Assembly: GCA_030248215.1 (NCBI GenBank)
Contig: JASANG010002610.1
Location: forward strand, 62,001-126,000
Direction: 5' to 3'
From: Enoplolaimus lenunculus
Lineage: Eukaryota > Nematoda > Enoplea > Enoplida > Thoracostomopsidae
DNA: 64,000 nucleotides
Position numbers and translations under genes: made by a program. Positions within the stretch are counted from its first letter, which is position 1. Each line of letters starts with the position of its first letter. This document shows positions 37,071-47,734 of this stretch, in pieces. The notes under the pieces were generated by a model that saw only the letters and a program-made list of their open reading frames with translations, was not told the origin of the DNA and did not search any database.

Positions 37071-37578
37071 AAACGGGGCTAAATCGGTCAGAGGAACTGC
37101 GAAAATTATGTTGGAGGGAAGTTAAGTCTGCTTTGGTCAGGGGCCAAGTAACATCCAGCATGTGTGAGTCGTATCTGGATATAATCTCAACGCTTCTAAT
37201 ACTTTCGCCCTATAAAAATAGATGCCTGCGTTGAAGGGACCGTAACCAAGATTTCATTGCGCAACGGAATAAATCTCATGCAAATAATTTTTGCCACGCA
37301 AACGGCCCAAGCAAACATGGCAATTTTAACAATCAAAAATCCATAACATTAATATCCGGTTACAAGTGTTGGATTTCTTGTTTATAGAAAATTTCAGGAT
37401 TACAAATATTTCCCGTATCCCATTTGTTGTATAATCCATAAATGCCGACTATGGTCTTTTGCCAACGTTTCCAACTGCGCTATTTAAACAGGTACCACAA
37501 CACAATGAAATGAATAGAAAAAATTCTTTCTGTCTTGGAACTGCTTCTCATTTCAGAGCTTAAAGCCCAAAGCTGTAT

Positions 37579-38534
37579 CGGGAGACTAGAGAAAATTTGG
37601 GTCTTTTTCGGTTATCCCAACCCAAGCGCGCGTTTGTCCAAAAGTGGTCAGATTTTGAAAATTTGTGCATATTTGAGCTTTTCATGCTTTGCCCTGATCA
37701 TTTCACACCCAAAATTGAATTTATAAAAAATGCATTTTTTAAGGTCCCAAGGTCCCCCCGAGGGACCCAAATATAATTTTGTCTAAAAGTTTGACAAATT
37801 ATAAATTATTCGATGCAGTTTATAGAGCTGAGTCCAGTGGTGTTAAATTTTTTGTAATTAGACGATTGGTTAACGAGTTGTAACAAGATATAAGATTACT
37901 TGAGAATCATTTAGTTTTCAATGCGGCGGCTCTGTAGCCCGAAGTGAGCCAGGAGGGCTTAGCCTTTCTGGAACAATTTTGACCCCCGGAGTGTTTTAAA
38001 CGTTGCTTGTATGTCTTCGAAAATTCTACAAAGTGCTTTTAAAAGATGTGACCTACAAAAATTCGTTTTTTTGTTCAAAAGTTGTGCCTTGGAATTGATA
38101 AAAATTGTCAAGAAGTGAAGCAATATATATCACTCGACTGGCTCGTCGAGATGACGCGAATGATGTTAACTTTATTGCAGTTTGGAATTGAGGTCATCAG
38201 TTGTGGTTAAACTATTGTTTTGGACATCGGCCAGCGGTCTAGAAAAGTGTCAAATCAGTTGTGTTCAAAAATAACTCCTGAACCAGCTGTCTGATTGAGG
38301 AAAATTTAACACCATTCGACTCAGCTGGACAAGTTACGTCGAATGGTAAGTTTGTTTATATTTAAGTTTTTGAAATAAAATTGGATCCCAGCAACAACCT
38401 CGGATCTTTAAAAAAATAGAAATTTTTAAAAATTTAAATTTGCGTGTAAAATATTTAGGACACTTCATGAGAAGCTCAAACATACCAAGATTTCGGAAAT
38501 CCGGTCGTTTCTGGACAAACGACGGTGAGTGAGA
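37579..38534. mobile_element. Element or pair of repeats in a long inverted arrangement
   Basis: 37579-37885 and the reverse complement of 38250-38534 share a series of blocks: GCGTTTGTCC, CAGATTTTGAAA-like, ATTTGAGCTTTTCATG, and GAGCTGAGTC..TGGTGTTAAATTTT. Single copies of the same repeat occur at 18040-18150, 38737-38812 and 47450-47530. Between the arms lies a CTTGCTTGTAAG-family piece (37930-38035). The right arm abuts the TA-MITE at 38540. Confidence 0.6.
37930..38035 (+). mobile_element. CTTGCTTGTAAG-family fragment
   Basis: GGAACAATTTTGACCCCCGG, GTTGCTTGTATGTCTTCG; inside the inverted-repeat region. Confidence 0.45.
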
Positions 38535-38539
38535 ACATA

Positions 38540-39004
38540 CTGTATCGGCTCGAATAAAAGGGTTGCTAATAAAGGCGCCCCTATTTTGAGTCTCAATTAA
38601 TAGGAGTCAGTATCCCTACGAGTCTGTTAGCGGATAGATCCCTAAACCCTAATTAGCGTCCAGAAATGCCAATTATCCCGAATGGCAATTCATAAATAAC
38701 TGCAGGGCGAAATGAAGTCGAGTAACACCAAGGTTTTCCCTTGGGACCATAAATTTTTTGTTCACCGTTGGTTTTTTGGTTATCCCACCAGTCGGCGCTT
38801 GCCTAAACATGGTTGGATTCAACCTTTGATACAAGACAAATAAACGCTCAATTGAACAGATAGTTGCAATACCTCAGTAACGAAGGGTGGCTGCGGGGGG
38901 GGGGGGGGCTAAAAATAAAACAGTCCGTAACTAAATAACAAGGGGGTGCCCTCTGGAGAGGTAAAATAAATGTCAGTCTCCCCCTTTTATTCGGGTCACT
39001 AAAA
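38540..39004 (-). mobile_element. CTGTAGTGACCC MITE with a foreign middle segment
   Basis: Both halves match the family (AGTCCGTAACTAAATAACAA; CTAAACCCTAATTAG), but 38737-38812 is replaced by sequence matching the inverted repeats at 37579-38534. A pure G run lies near 38900. Confidence 0.8.
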
Positions 39005-39068
39005 TTAACAATATAGAGTAAACGCGACTATTCTCGTTCAATTCCGGTGTTACGAAAAAATTTCATCA

Positions 39069-39293
39069 ATGAAAATATTGGCAATTTTCCCCCCATGAAA
39101 ATATTGGCAATTTTCCCCCCATGAAAATATTGGCAATTTTCCCCTCATGAAAATATTGGCTATTTCCCCCCATGAAAATATTGGCAATTTTCCCCCCCAT
39201 GAAAATATTGGCAATTTTCCCCCCATGAAAATATTGGCAATTTTCCCCCCATGAAAATATTGGCAAATTTTCCCCATGAAAATATTAGCAAAG
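39069..39293. repeat. 26-bp minisatellite, 9 units
   Basis: Units of ATGAAAATATTGGCAATTTT plus a C-run, with starts 25-27 bp apart because the C-run length varies. Open minus-strand frames across it (39050-39277) are products of the repeat. Confidence 0.93.
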
Positions 39294-40333
39294 TTTACTT
39301 TTTACTCAGCGCTAATAGCTTTTTCTACTGGTAGGTACACAAGCTATGTATTGGGCTACAATCACTACTATAAGGTGTCCTACTTATCACTAGTTATGTA
39401 AGTTCTGACTGAACAGTCAAATCGCGCACAACAAGCTTAAAATTAATAATAAACGCTGCAGCAATAATAACGCCGCATATGAAACACTTATTCGACAAGG
39501 CTCATACGACAATTTTTACCACTCTGAAACTCGCCAAATTTGCTAGGGGAGACATTTTTTCTTATAAAAATGTGCCTAGGGGGTCCAAAATTTTATAAAA
39601 AGAGGGTACATTTTTATTAAGTTTTTTTCTATAAAAAATTTGATCGCGTGGACACATTTTCACATTTGCTCGTTGGGTATATATCTGTATATGAAAATTT
39701 GCCCCGGAGGGGGCATATTTTCTTCGAGGGCAAAATTTTTCGTGACAGAGGTACTTGATATGTTTAAAGGCTGCGCAACTACATTAGGGAACGCATGAAC
39801 GCATACTTTATATCAATTTCTGTTCCGGCAAAATGTACGCTGCAGTGCGAGCAAAGAGTAAAACTTTGACATTGAAAGAATGCAAAAAGTCAATTATTCT
39901 ACAGGATTTAGAAAAATCTTTATAATCTTACAGCTACAGAAACAAACAATACAGTTATAACGGTGCTTTTATTACGGTCACAAGCAAACGGTTTTAAATG
40001 TAAGCTTTCTTAGCAGTATTGTAACCTCAGAAACCTAAATCTTTTCTGCTCAGGTCTCCGCATATTTTAAGGTTTAATCAAAACAGTTGCGGATCCGCAA
40101 ATTTATCACTGGGTTGGCGCAAAATATTAAAGTGAAAAAAAGATCGTAAGCGAGAAGCTAAAATAATTTTACTACTAAACATTAATACAAGATACGGGGT
40201 TTAAGGCCGCCGTTAGGACCATCAGTGAATCAAAACTGTGTTTGTTGTTTCAATCAAGCAATGCCAGGAAACCCACCACAATGCTCAAATGCCACGCAAA
40301 ATTGAGTTTGAAATTATTGCATACTATAATTTG

Positions 40334-40534
40334 GGCCCATGTTACTTTAAGGGACGTCCAGGTTTCTGGTGGGTCTATAAAAAAGTAGTTTTAGATTCTA
40401 GATTACATTTTTTTGCTTAGGCTTTAGGCTTAAGCTTAGGCATATATTAACACATTCTTGCAACGCTTAGGCTTAGGCTGAGGCTTATGAATGCGGCTAA
40501 TCTACTGTTTACGTCCCTAAAAGTAGCATTGGCC
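40334..40534 (-). mobile_element. TTAGGC-MITE type B, perfect 8-bp duplication
   Basis: 201 bp between GGCCCATGTTACTTTAAGGG and AAAAGTAGCATTGGCC, flanked by ATAATTTG on both sides (40326-40333, 40535-40542). TTAGGC core with a few variants. Confidence 0.95.
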
Positions 40535-40715
40535 ATAATTTGCACATAAGTTGCATGGAAACCCTGAATATGGTTTGGTCGTATTTCGCATCAAATTAAC
40601 CTATCGATATTATAGTTTCGGTGGTATTTTGAATTGTAACAATATATCACATAAAACAGAGGTGTAAGTGGGTAAAGATTTTTTTATCCGCGCTCTGCGT
40701 TCAATAGAATTGTAC

Positions 40716-41120
40716 CGGCGCGCGACGGCATTCGGCCTCGTTTGGTGGCGCGCGACGGCATTCGGCCTCGTTTGGTGGCGCGCGACGGCATTCGGCCTCG
40801 TTTGGTGGCGCGCGACGGCATTCGGCCTCGTTTGGTGGCGCGCGACGGCATTCGGCCTCGTTTGGTGGCGCGCGACGGCATTCGGCCTCGTTTGGTGGCG
40901 CGCGACGGCATTCGGCCTCGTTTGGTGGCGCGCGACGGCATTCGGCCTCGTTTGGTGGCGCGCGACGGCATTCGGCCTCGTTTGGTGGCGCGCGACGGCA
41001 TTCGGCCTCGTTTGGTGGCGCGCGACGGCATTCGGCCTCGTTTGGTGGCGCGCGACGGCATTCGGCCTCGTTTGGTGGCGCGCGACGGCATTCGGCCTCG
41101 TTTGGTGGCGCGCGACGGCG
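40716..41120. repeat. 30-bp GC-rich minisatellite, about 13.5 identical units
   Basis: Unit TTTGGTGGCGCGCGACGGCA + TTCGGCCTCG repeated without a single change over about 400 bp, then a diverged GC-rich edge (GGCGTGCGGCGGCGTGCGG). Its GC contrasts sharply with the AT-rich surroundings. As 30 is divisible by 3 and the unit lacks stops in several frames, open frames appear on both strands (plus 40668-41318 and 40742-41176, minus 40684-41169). These are by-products of the repeat. Confidence 0.95.
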
Positions 41121-41779
41121 TGCGGCGGCGTGCGGAAGATTCCGGCGTCACGCGACGATTACAGCGCAACCTTTAGAGTGGCCCTATGCATGTCGTACGG
41201 TGCCATTCGACGCCGTATAGCAATTCATGTAGGATGCCGCACGGGGCCGGAAATCGAAGGACGAAACCGGATGACATTAAAAATTGTCAAAAAATATAGA
41301 ACCACCATTAAGCTATAACGAACTGATATCAATTTGGTTTGAAACTTTGCTTACCAGATATCCAGCTAAACGCTGCCTTAAGGAAATAACCAGGTGGGGC
41401 GTGGGGCGGCTTACGCTTACGGACGTACCTCTCTGATACAATTGCCCAAAGTATACGTTACTCCTATGGGCACAGAGTCCGTTGTTCCTAAATCAGACAA
41501 CAACATGAAGAACTCGTATCTAACGCATTTATTGGCCTAAACGGAAGTATAGTATCAACAAACCACAAGCTAGTATTTAAATCAGCATATGATATATGTA
41601 GTATATTTCTGGTCTTACAGAGTAAAAACTTATAAACGGAGAACTTGGCAAATAAAATTGAAGTTTCTGTGTAATAATTGAAACTTGGTCAAATATTGAA
41701 CTGCCTAATTGAATTATGGCTATGGGACGTGAAAGGTGCATGTGTGTAAAGATATGATATGCATGGTCCCAGAGGCGAT

Positions 41780-42000
41780 GAAAAACCCGGAATCGAAGGC
41801 AGCTCCGGAGGCAAAACTACTACTTCGAAGCGAGTTGGTAGCCAGAGCGGTGCCAGATGCTCAGCACCCACTAGAAGAATTTTGGCCCCATAAGGTAAAT
41901 TTCAACTTTGCTTGTATAAGTCATTGGAAACCCTTGTATGGACCTTTCTGAAAAATATTTATCCCCTGACAATGTGAGCTGGCTACGGGCCGGTGGTTTC
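41780..42000 (+). mobile_element. CTTGCTTGTAAG-family MITE
   Basis: GAAGAATTTTGGCCCC, AATTTCAACTTTGCTTGTAT, ending GTGAGCTGGCTACGGGCC. Confidence 0.62.
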
Positions 42001-42257
42001 GCCGGCGCCCGAGCCGAAGCTTATGGTCAAGCGAAATTATAGATAGTTGAAATGATTTTGAATTTGCTATTTTAGCAATAATCTGTAAAGTGTTGCTAAA
42101 AATTTGTGCTACCCAGTCGCATACTACTCTGGTTGACAATATCCGAATCGACGATTGTTCAAACTATTTGTTAAGGAACAGTGAACAAATTACTATTATA
42201 ACCTTAGCGATTGTGAACATGGCGCATAACAACAAAGACGACCTATCACTACTATAC

Positions 42258-42395
42258 CGGCACTTAATTCATATTGTAACACTATGAACGAATTACATGC
42301 GGTCGGCACTTAATTCATATTGTAACACTATGAACGAATTACATGCGGTCGGCACTTAATTCATATTGTAACACTATGAACGAATTACATGCGGT
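42258..42395. repeat. 46-bp tandem repeat, 3 units
   Basis: Three near-perfect consecutive copies starting CGGCACTTAATTCATATTGT, at 42258, 42304 and 42350. Confidence 0.92.
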
Positions 42396-42740
42396 CGGTA
42401 CTCCAGACAACGCCTTTTGAAGCTCGTGGTTACCAAAGCAAACACAAATTTCTACATGCTTGCGTTGCAATACAACCCTCACAGTATATGAAACTCGTTT
42501 AAACTTAATTAAGCACATTCCCAAAATCATATCCTACAAATTTTCAACACTCCAATAATACCGCAGATAGTGCAACGCAAAATAATTTAAATCTATGAAA
42601 CCCGGAGATATGATAAAATATGAAAATTACCGATTCCATTTGAAGAGCAACACTTGCTCGAGAAACAACAAGTAATACGGTTTAACTCCAAAGACTTCTT
42701 AAAATGCAACATCAGTGCTAATTGACAACAGAATACTCTT

Positions 42741-43140
42741 AGTCAACATCCTATAAGAGTTTTTCGTTTAAATAAAGCATGGGTTTTAACCCTTTCTCAC
42801 ATGAATATTTTCTATTTCCCCTGAGACATACTTTTATGCTAGGATTCGAACTCCAGTGACTGGAGTGGAAGGCGTATACCATCACCACTCAGCTATAGGA
42901 GCTTGACGCTCGAGCCCGAGGGGGCTCTCACGTCTTATGGTGATTTAGTACTATGTATACGTGTTGCAATTGTTAAACACGGTGCAATATATATTATTTA
43001 ACGTATATACACTGTGGTGAGTTGCCTATAGGCAACTCAATGTGAGAAGGGTTAAGACCTTTTTTGTCGAATTAGTCAACATCCTATAAGAGTTTGTCGT
43101 TTAAATAAAGCATGAATTTGAAGACTTTTTTGGCGAATAA
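42741..43140. repeat. 67-bp tandem duplication, first unit split by the tRNA MITE
   Basis: Unit 1 is 42741-42789 plus 43056-43073; unit 2 is 43074-43140. Both begin AGTCAACATCCTATAAGAGT. Unit 2 has no insertion and shows the empty site (GCATGAATTTGAAGACTTTT). Confidence 0.85.
42790..43051 (-). mobile_element. TTAA-type MITE carrying a tRNA-like core, intact ends
   Basis: 262 bp with terminal CCCTTTCTCACAT/ATGTGAGAAGGG, flanked on both sides by TTAA, the piggyBac-type target. The minus strand holds a tRNA-like region with A box TAGCTGAGTGG (42886-42896), loop CTTCCAC (anticodon TCC, Gly-like) and B-box-like GAGTTCGAATCC (42842-42854). The palindrome GAGTTGCCTATAGGCAACTC lies near the other end. 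No transposase. It sits in one unit of a 67-bp tandem duplication whose second unit is empty. Confidence 0.9.
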
Positions 43141-43432
43141 ATTCTTTTGTACACGCGGTAACCTTCCAATATCGTTCAAACTTTCTCAGCAAAACACTAT
43201 CCTTATCGCTCTCAGTGGGCTTTCGACATGTGTCGCCTAATTACGCGTTGCTTTCAGAGTGAATATTATTTATTGTATGCTATATTTTGTTAACAGCAAT
43301 TTATTTTTTGCTGTTAAGAACAGAGAGAAAATCTTTGAACAGAAAATATATTTAGCTTAAGTCTGAAATTTACATGTTGAAAGATTTAGCTATATTTTGC
43401 TGATAAATAGCACGCGCACATGCCTGTAGTCA

Positions 43433-43560
43433 GCTCAGGTTGCTCTAGGGGGGGCTAAAAATTTTTCAGGAGACGCACGCAAGGGTTTTCGATAACTTAC
43501 AAGCAAGGTGAAAATTTTGTAGAGGGGCAAAATTTTTACTTATCATAAGATATAATCTCT
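43433..43560 (-). mobile_element. CTTGCTTGTAAG-family MITE, reverse
   Basis: GGGGGGGCTAAAAATTTTTC, GGGTTTTCGATAACTTACAA, GCAAGGTGAAAATTTT. Confidence 0.58.
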
Positions 43561-43861
43561 CGTGAAACGAAATAATAAAGAAGGTAATAACAGAAACTTT
43601 TGTGATTCATTTTAAAGATGGCTTCACTTTCTAGATCAAAACATTTTGCAACTTTTGTGTGAAACTGTTTTTAGATGGGTCTGCGGTACGCAGAACTTGA
43701 GTTCGCGTGCCAAGCATTGCACTTAGTGCGGTGCTCGACAAAATTTCGGGATCTCGAGCGAGTATAAATGCCCAACGTTTGACAACACATCCAAGGAAAA
43801 CCAAATTACGCCTTTACATCGATGCTGGACGTGTAGTGAATATGAACGACATGTTGCTCAT

Positions 43862-43965
43862 TTCGCAACACTTACAAGCGAGGTTGAAACTTTTCTAGGG
43901 TTGGTCAAAATTCTTCTTGGGGGACTAACCCCCTCCTCTCTGGCTTATGGCTCTGGAAATCTGCG
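43862..43965 (-). mobile_element. CTTGCTTGTAAG-family fragment, reverse
   Basis: CAACACTTACAAGCGAGGTT, GAAACTTTTCTAGG, GGGGGACTAACCCCC. Confidence 0.5.
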
Positions 43966-44164
43966 TTGTTTCTTTCACTAAATTTTGCAATCACCTTGCA
44001 AATCACCAACGCTCAGTTCACCAGCGTGTTGGGCAGAAGTTATTACTCTGATGCTTACATCGAAATCGCTCGATAAATTGAAGTGATACGATTGCTCGCA
44101 GACCAATTTTGGCATTTCAAATTTTAAACGGCGCAGTGACTCCCGTTTTCAAAATTCTGGTTGC

Positions 44165-44345
44165 GCCCATGCCGTGCGAGTAACCATAGGGGATCACGGG
44201 GGCTCAGCTTCCGATGGAAGAATTTTGCCCTCACCCCCTAAAAATTTTCAACCTTGCTTGTAATAGCCATCAAAAACTTTTGTACGCCTGGAACTACTTT
44301 CAGCCCCCTTAGCAATGAAAGCTGGCTACGAGCCTGGCGCATTCG
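44165..44345 (+). mobile_element. CTTGCTTGTAAG-family MITE
   Basis: Well-preserved copy: GGGGGCTCAGC, AAAATTTTCAACCTTGCTTG, ending GCTGGCTACGAGCCTG. Confidence 0.68.
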
Positions 44346-44442
44346 GTTGTTCTGGTCAAAAACCTACACCAGAAAGCTCAGCATGAGTTTGAAATATTAA
44401 ATATTTTATTTTCTACCTTTGATACATATTTAATAACACTGG

Positions 44443-44618
44443 CAATGGCGGATCCATGGGGAGGGTCCACCTCGGCCGTGAGCCCCCAACAGCATCTCGA
44501 CAAAAGTTATATAGCAATTTTATGGCAATAGTTCGTGGATTGTGTGTGGGTGAAAAAATTACTTTATTACCTGTGAAATTTTGCCCCCCCCCATTTTGAA
44601 ATCCTGGATCCGCCACTG
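44443..44618. mobile_element. hAT-type MITE with perfect 8-bp duplication
   Basis: 176 bp, ends CAATGGCGGATCC and GGATCCGCCACTG, flanked by AACACTGG on both sides (44435-44442, 44619-44626). The ends match widespread hAT terminal repeats. Non-coding. Confidence 0.95.
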
Positions 44619-45062
44619 AACACTGGTATTGTTTACAAGAAGTAAACCCGAACCAGTAGTTGGTATTAATTATGACACTATTTTGCTCAACATGCGGTCT
44701 TGTCTGTTTTGAACAAATTCGCAATGGACGCTGAGTTTAATTTTTAAAACTATGTTTAGTGTTAAAAATGAACAGCTTAACAATGCTAAAAGGGTACAAA
44801 AAATTCTCAAGAAGCATGGAAAACATTTCAGATGACTTCTGTGTGCAAGGTATAAAGTAGAAAGGAAAACGAAATATGTTGTGGAGAGGGCGAGAGCCCT
44901 TTGCCCCCATTTCTGGCTACCGGTTCGTAGCCAGCAAGTCAAGCACAAAAAGTTGGCGAAAAAATAATAGTTTCTTTAGCGGTTTCTGGTTTGTAACAAT
45001 AATTTTCAATGTAAAATATAGTAGTGGTGTCTAGGTTACGGTATGGCAAAAATAGAGTATAA

Positions 45063-45323
45063 CCCCTTCTCACATTGAGATGCCTATAGGCAACTCAGCG
45101 CAGTGTATATACGTTAAATAATATATCGCACCGTGTTTAACAATTGCAACACGTTTACATAGTACTAAATCACCACAAGACGTGAGAGCCCCCTCGGGCT
45201 CGAGCGTCAAGCTCCTATAGCTGAGTGGTGATGGTATACGCCTCCCACTCCAGTCACTTGAGTTCGAATCCTAGCATAAAAGTAGGTCTCAAGGGAAATA
45301 GAAAATATTCATGTGAGAAAGGG
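45063..45323 (+). mobile_element. TTAA-type MITE carrying a tRNA-like core
   Basis: 261 bp, flanks ATAA and TTAA. tRNA-like region at about 45210-45277: A box TAGCTGAGTGG at 45218, loop CTCCCAC (anticodon CCC), B-box-like AGTTCGAATCC at 45261. Acceptor and T arms do not pair well, so it is not a working tRNA gene but may keep a Pol III promoter. Confidence 0.88.
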
Positions 45324-45385
45324 TTAAGCAAAAAATTTTCAGTTTATTATCTTTAAGTAAAGTTGGACCAGGTTTAATAATTGCT

Positions 45386-45680
45386 ATGTCCGTATTTTCA
45401 AGTGTGTGTGTAGCTTCTATTACCGATTAATGACTGGTCTCATAAACTGGAGAACCTTTAAAATCGACTCACCATAGTCGCACAGTGAGTCAAATTGACT
45501 CTGGCGGAGTCGAATTTCACTCAGTTTAGTCCCGAAAAGAAGCATATTTCGCAGAGAGTCAATGTGGCTCACCATTTTTTGCAGTGTATGTTGGTTGATA
45601 GATTAGCAGGTGCAAGAGTACTATCGCTTGAAAACGTATTACTAACTGGTGATAGGTGCTATACAAAGTCGAGTATACGA
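45386..45680. mobile_element. GTATTCTCAAATG-family MITE interrupted by a mini-MITE
   Basis: Left end GTCCGTATTTTCAAGTGTGT with AGCTTCTATTACCGATTA; right part TTACTAACTGGTGATAGGTG and GAGTATACG. The interval is enlarged by the 45477-45586 insertion. Confidence 0.7.
45477..45586. mobile_element. GTGAGTCAAAT mini-MITE nested in a GTATTCTC element
   Basis: 110 bp ending CTCACCATTTTTTGCAGTG + TA, interior GTGAGTCAAATTGACTCTGG. Lies inside the 45386-45680 element. Confidence 0.8.
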
Positions 45681-46213
45681 CTACTAATTTTCGCTTTAAA
45701 CTGCTTCTTTGCCTAAAGTAGTTATAGTTAAAAATATTTTGACGCACCACAAATAAATTTGTCAGCACTCAAATTGTGTTTCTCAACCGTTCGCGTGACT
45801 GTTTTAAATTTTGACGGTGAAAATGGCTAGCGCTGTAAAGAGACTAATATAGGAAACTCTGATGACAGACAATTTAGGTATTTCTTTTCTGAAAAATAAA
45901 TGATCCGCTTAAATTTTCTAATATTGGTTCGTTTCTTTTACAAGTTCTATATTTGAGAAGCCATTGCCGCAATCAAGCCAAATAATAACCACTAAAACTA
46001 TTCAACATATCCGCGCAGGGCCCAGATAACAATTTCGTTGCGGCACACTTTGTCGACGTTAAGCAACGCCTGAGCCTAATTTAAGTCCTAATAAAAACTA
46101 AGCGCAGCCACAGCCTCCGTTAACGTGTGGGTTTTAGGATGTGGTTTTAAGTTTAGTTTTAGTTTTTAGTTTGAAAATAAGTGTAGCACAGCCACCTACA
46201 TTGGGCTTGAGAA

Positions 46214-46423
46214 CAATCATCGACAATTCGACGCCCTACAACTTGTCACCCAACAGTGTCCTACAGCATATGAATAAATCTATTCATAAGCCAAAGCGTA
46301 ATACTAAGCCTGAGCCTTAGCCTAAGCATAATGATGGGCAACGACGAATTGTCGACCCGATGAAATTTCGGATTGGCAACTTGTCAGTCGACGAGTTGTC
46401 GGGCGTCGAATTGTCGTGATACC
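46214..46423. mobile_element. MITE type D with perfect 9-bp duplication and CCTAAG core
   Basis: Inverted ends CGACAATTCGACGCCC (left) and GGGCGTCGAATTGTCG (right). Flanking GCTTGAGAA is identical on both sides (46205-46213, 46424-46432). A 9-bp duplication fits Mutator-like elements, but 8 bp plus a shared base is also possible. Inside are degenerate CCTAAG hexamers and GACAAGTTGTC-like short palindromes. No transposase. Confidence 0.85.
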
Positions 46424-46696
46424 GCTTGAGAATATGGGATATGTGCCATCTTTACGCTTTTTTGGATACGACACCCTGACTGCTAATCAACGCAGTTTGG
46501 AATCATTTACTTTATGCAACTATACGCTATACACATGCCTATCCCGTGTGTCTTATTAATATGGCCGATGAAGGAACGTCGTATGTCCAAGTCGAAATAT
46601 ATATTTGTTCCGAACGAAAACTAGCAAAGCTATATCTACACCTGTAGTGCTTTTTGACTCTGTGAGTAAAAATCAATGCAAAGTGCGATAAAACTT

Positions 46697-46769
46697 AATA
46701 ATAATAATAATAATAATAACAACAATAATAATAATAACAATGATAATAATAATAATGATAATAATAATG

Positions 46770-46831
<62 letters not shown>
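46697..46831. repeat. AAT/ATT trinucleotide microsatellite
   Basis: Long AAT run with occasional AAC and GAT variants, ending in about 20 pure units. Ile- and Tyr-only frames here are artefacts. Confidence 0.97.
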
Positions 46832-46832
<1 letters not shown>

Positions 46833-47117
46833 CCCGTTGAAGACAGTGAGCGGCATGACACTGCTACACCGCGGAAATATATTAAAGTTAATATTAAAGT
46901 TCAACGAAAAAATATTTCAAAGTTCCCTTGGGTTTTTATTGCCGTGTCAATATGCCGTCTTATGATAGTGCATCGCTGAATCTGAAGATTTACTAAGAAG
47001 TTGACAAAAAAACGATATTTTTACCCAAATCTGCATAAGGTAGATTTTGTTAAAAATGTATGTTAAGAGGATGGACTAATGTAGTATTAACATTATTAGA
47101 ATTAATCTTTCAGGCCT

Positions 47118-47340
47118 AGGCCCGTATTCTCAAATGTGTGTAGCAACTATCATCAGTTGGTGATATGGCTTGTAACTATCGAAGCCGAAAATGCTGAGGT
47201 TCGAAATTCAGCACATTTTTCGCTTATAATGTGCACTACTGCTGTACCAACTTTGAGCTCAACAACTGCAATAATTAATGAGTTTGACAGCCTATTACTA
47301 ACTGATAATAGTTGCTGTACACAGTTGAGAATATGGGTCC
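47118..47340. mobile_element. GTATTCTCAAATG-family MITE
   Basis: GGCCCGTATTCTCAAATGTG ... CAGTTGAGAATATGGGTCC; inner ACTATCATCAGTTGGTGATA and ACTGATAATAGTTGCTGT. TA on each side is possible. Confidence 0.82.
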
Positions 47341-47449
47341 TACTGTGAAGCAAGATCACGATAACTTTACTACTTTTCAATCAAAACCTTCACGAGGCAT
47401 TTATCAAGTAATTCAGAAACTTGAGGATTTCGAGTTGAATTTTAAAAAA

Positions 47450-47530
47450 TTCACATTTTAATGTGAAATGATCAGGGGATAAACACGAAAAGCCTCAAAT
47501 ACGCAAACAGTTTCAAAATCGAACTATTTT
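47450..47530 (-). repeat. Single copy of the GTGAAATGATCAG repeat
   Basis: GTGAAATGATCAGGGGATAA ... AAATACGCAAACAGTTTCAA matches the inverted-repeat arms at 37.6 and 38.5 kb. Confidence 0.6.
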
Positions 47531-47734
47531 TGGCGAACGCCGGCTGAAGACAATAAACGAAAAGACGCTGAAGAAATTAAGTCGGTCAATTATTAATTAT
47601 TGAAGCATTAACAGATAGTAAACTGGTTCAAACTGAAGATTGGGATTGGCTTTTAAACGATTAAACTATTTGATTTTATCGAAACAATAGCAAATTGTTA
47701 ACAATGTTTCAATCGAGTAACGTCACTATTGGAT

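Noticed and set aside
39050-39277. Two overlapping FSWGG-repeat frames
   Set aside because: Products of the 26-bp minisatellite.
40668-41318. Trp/Arg-rich protein from the 30-bp repeat
   Set aside because: Several frames are equally open because the unit lacks stops; no start context or splice evidence.
45210-45277. Functional tRNA-Gly gene
   Set aside because: Poor acceptor and T-arm pairing, and the segment recurs within MITE copies with different anticodons.
46673-46979. Poly-Ile and poly-Tyr proteins
   Set aside because: Translation of the AAT/ATT microsatellite.
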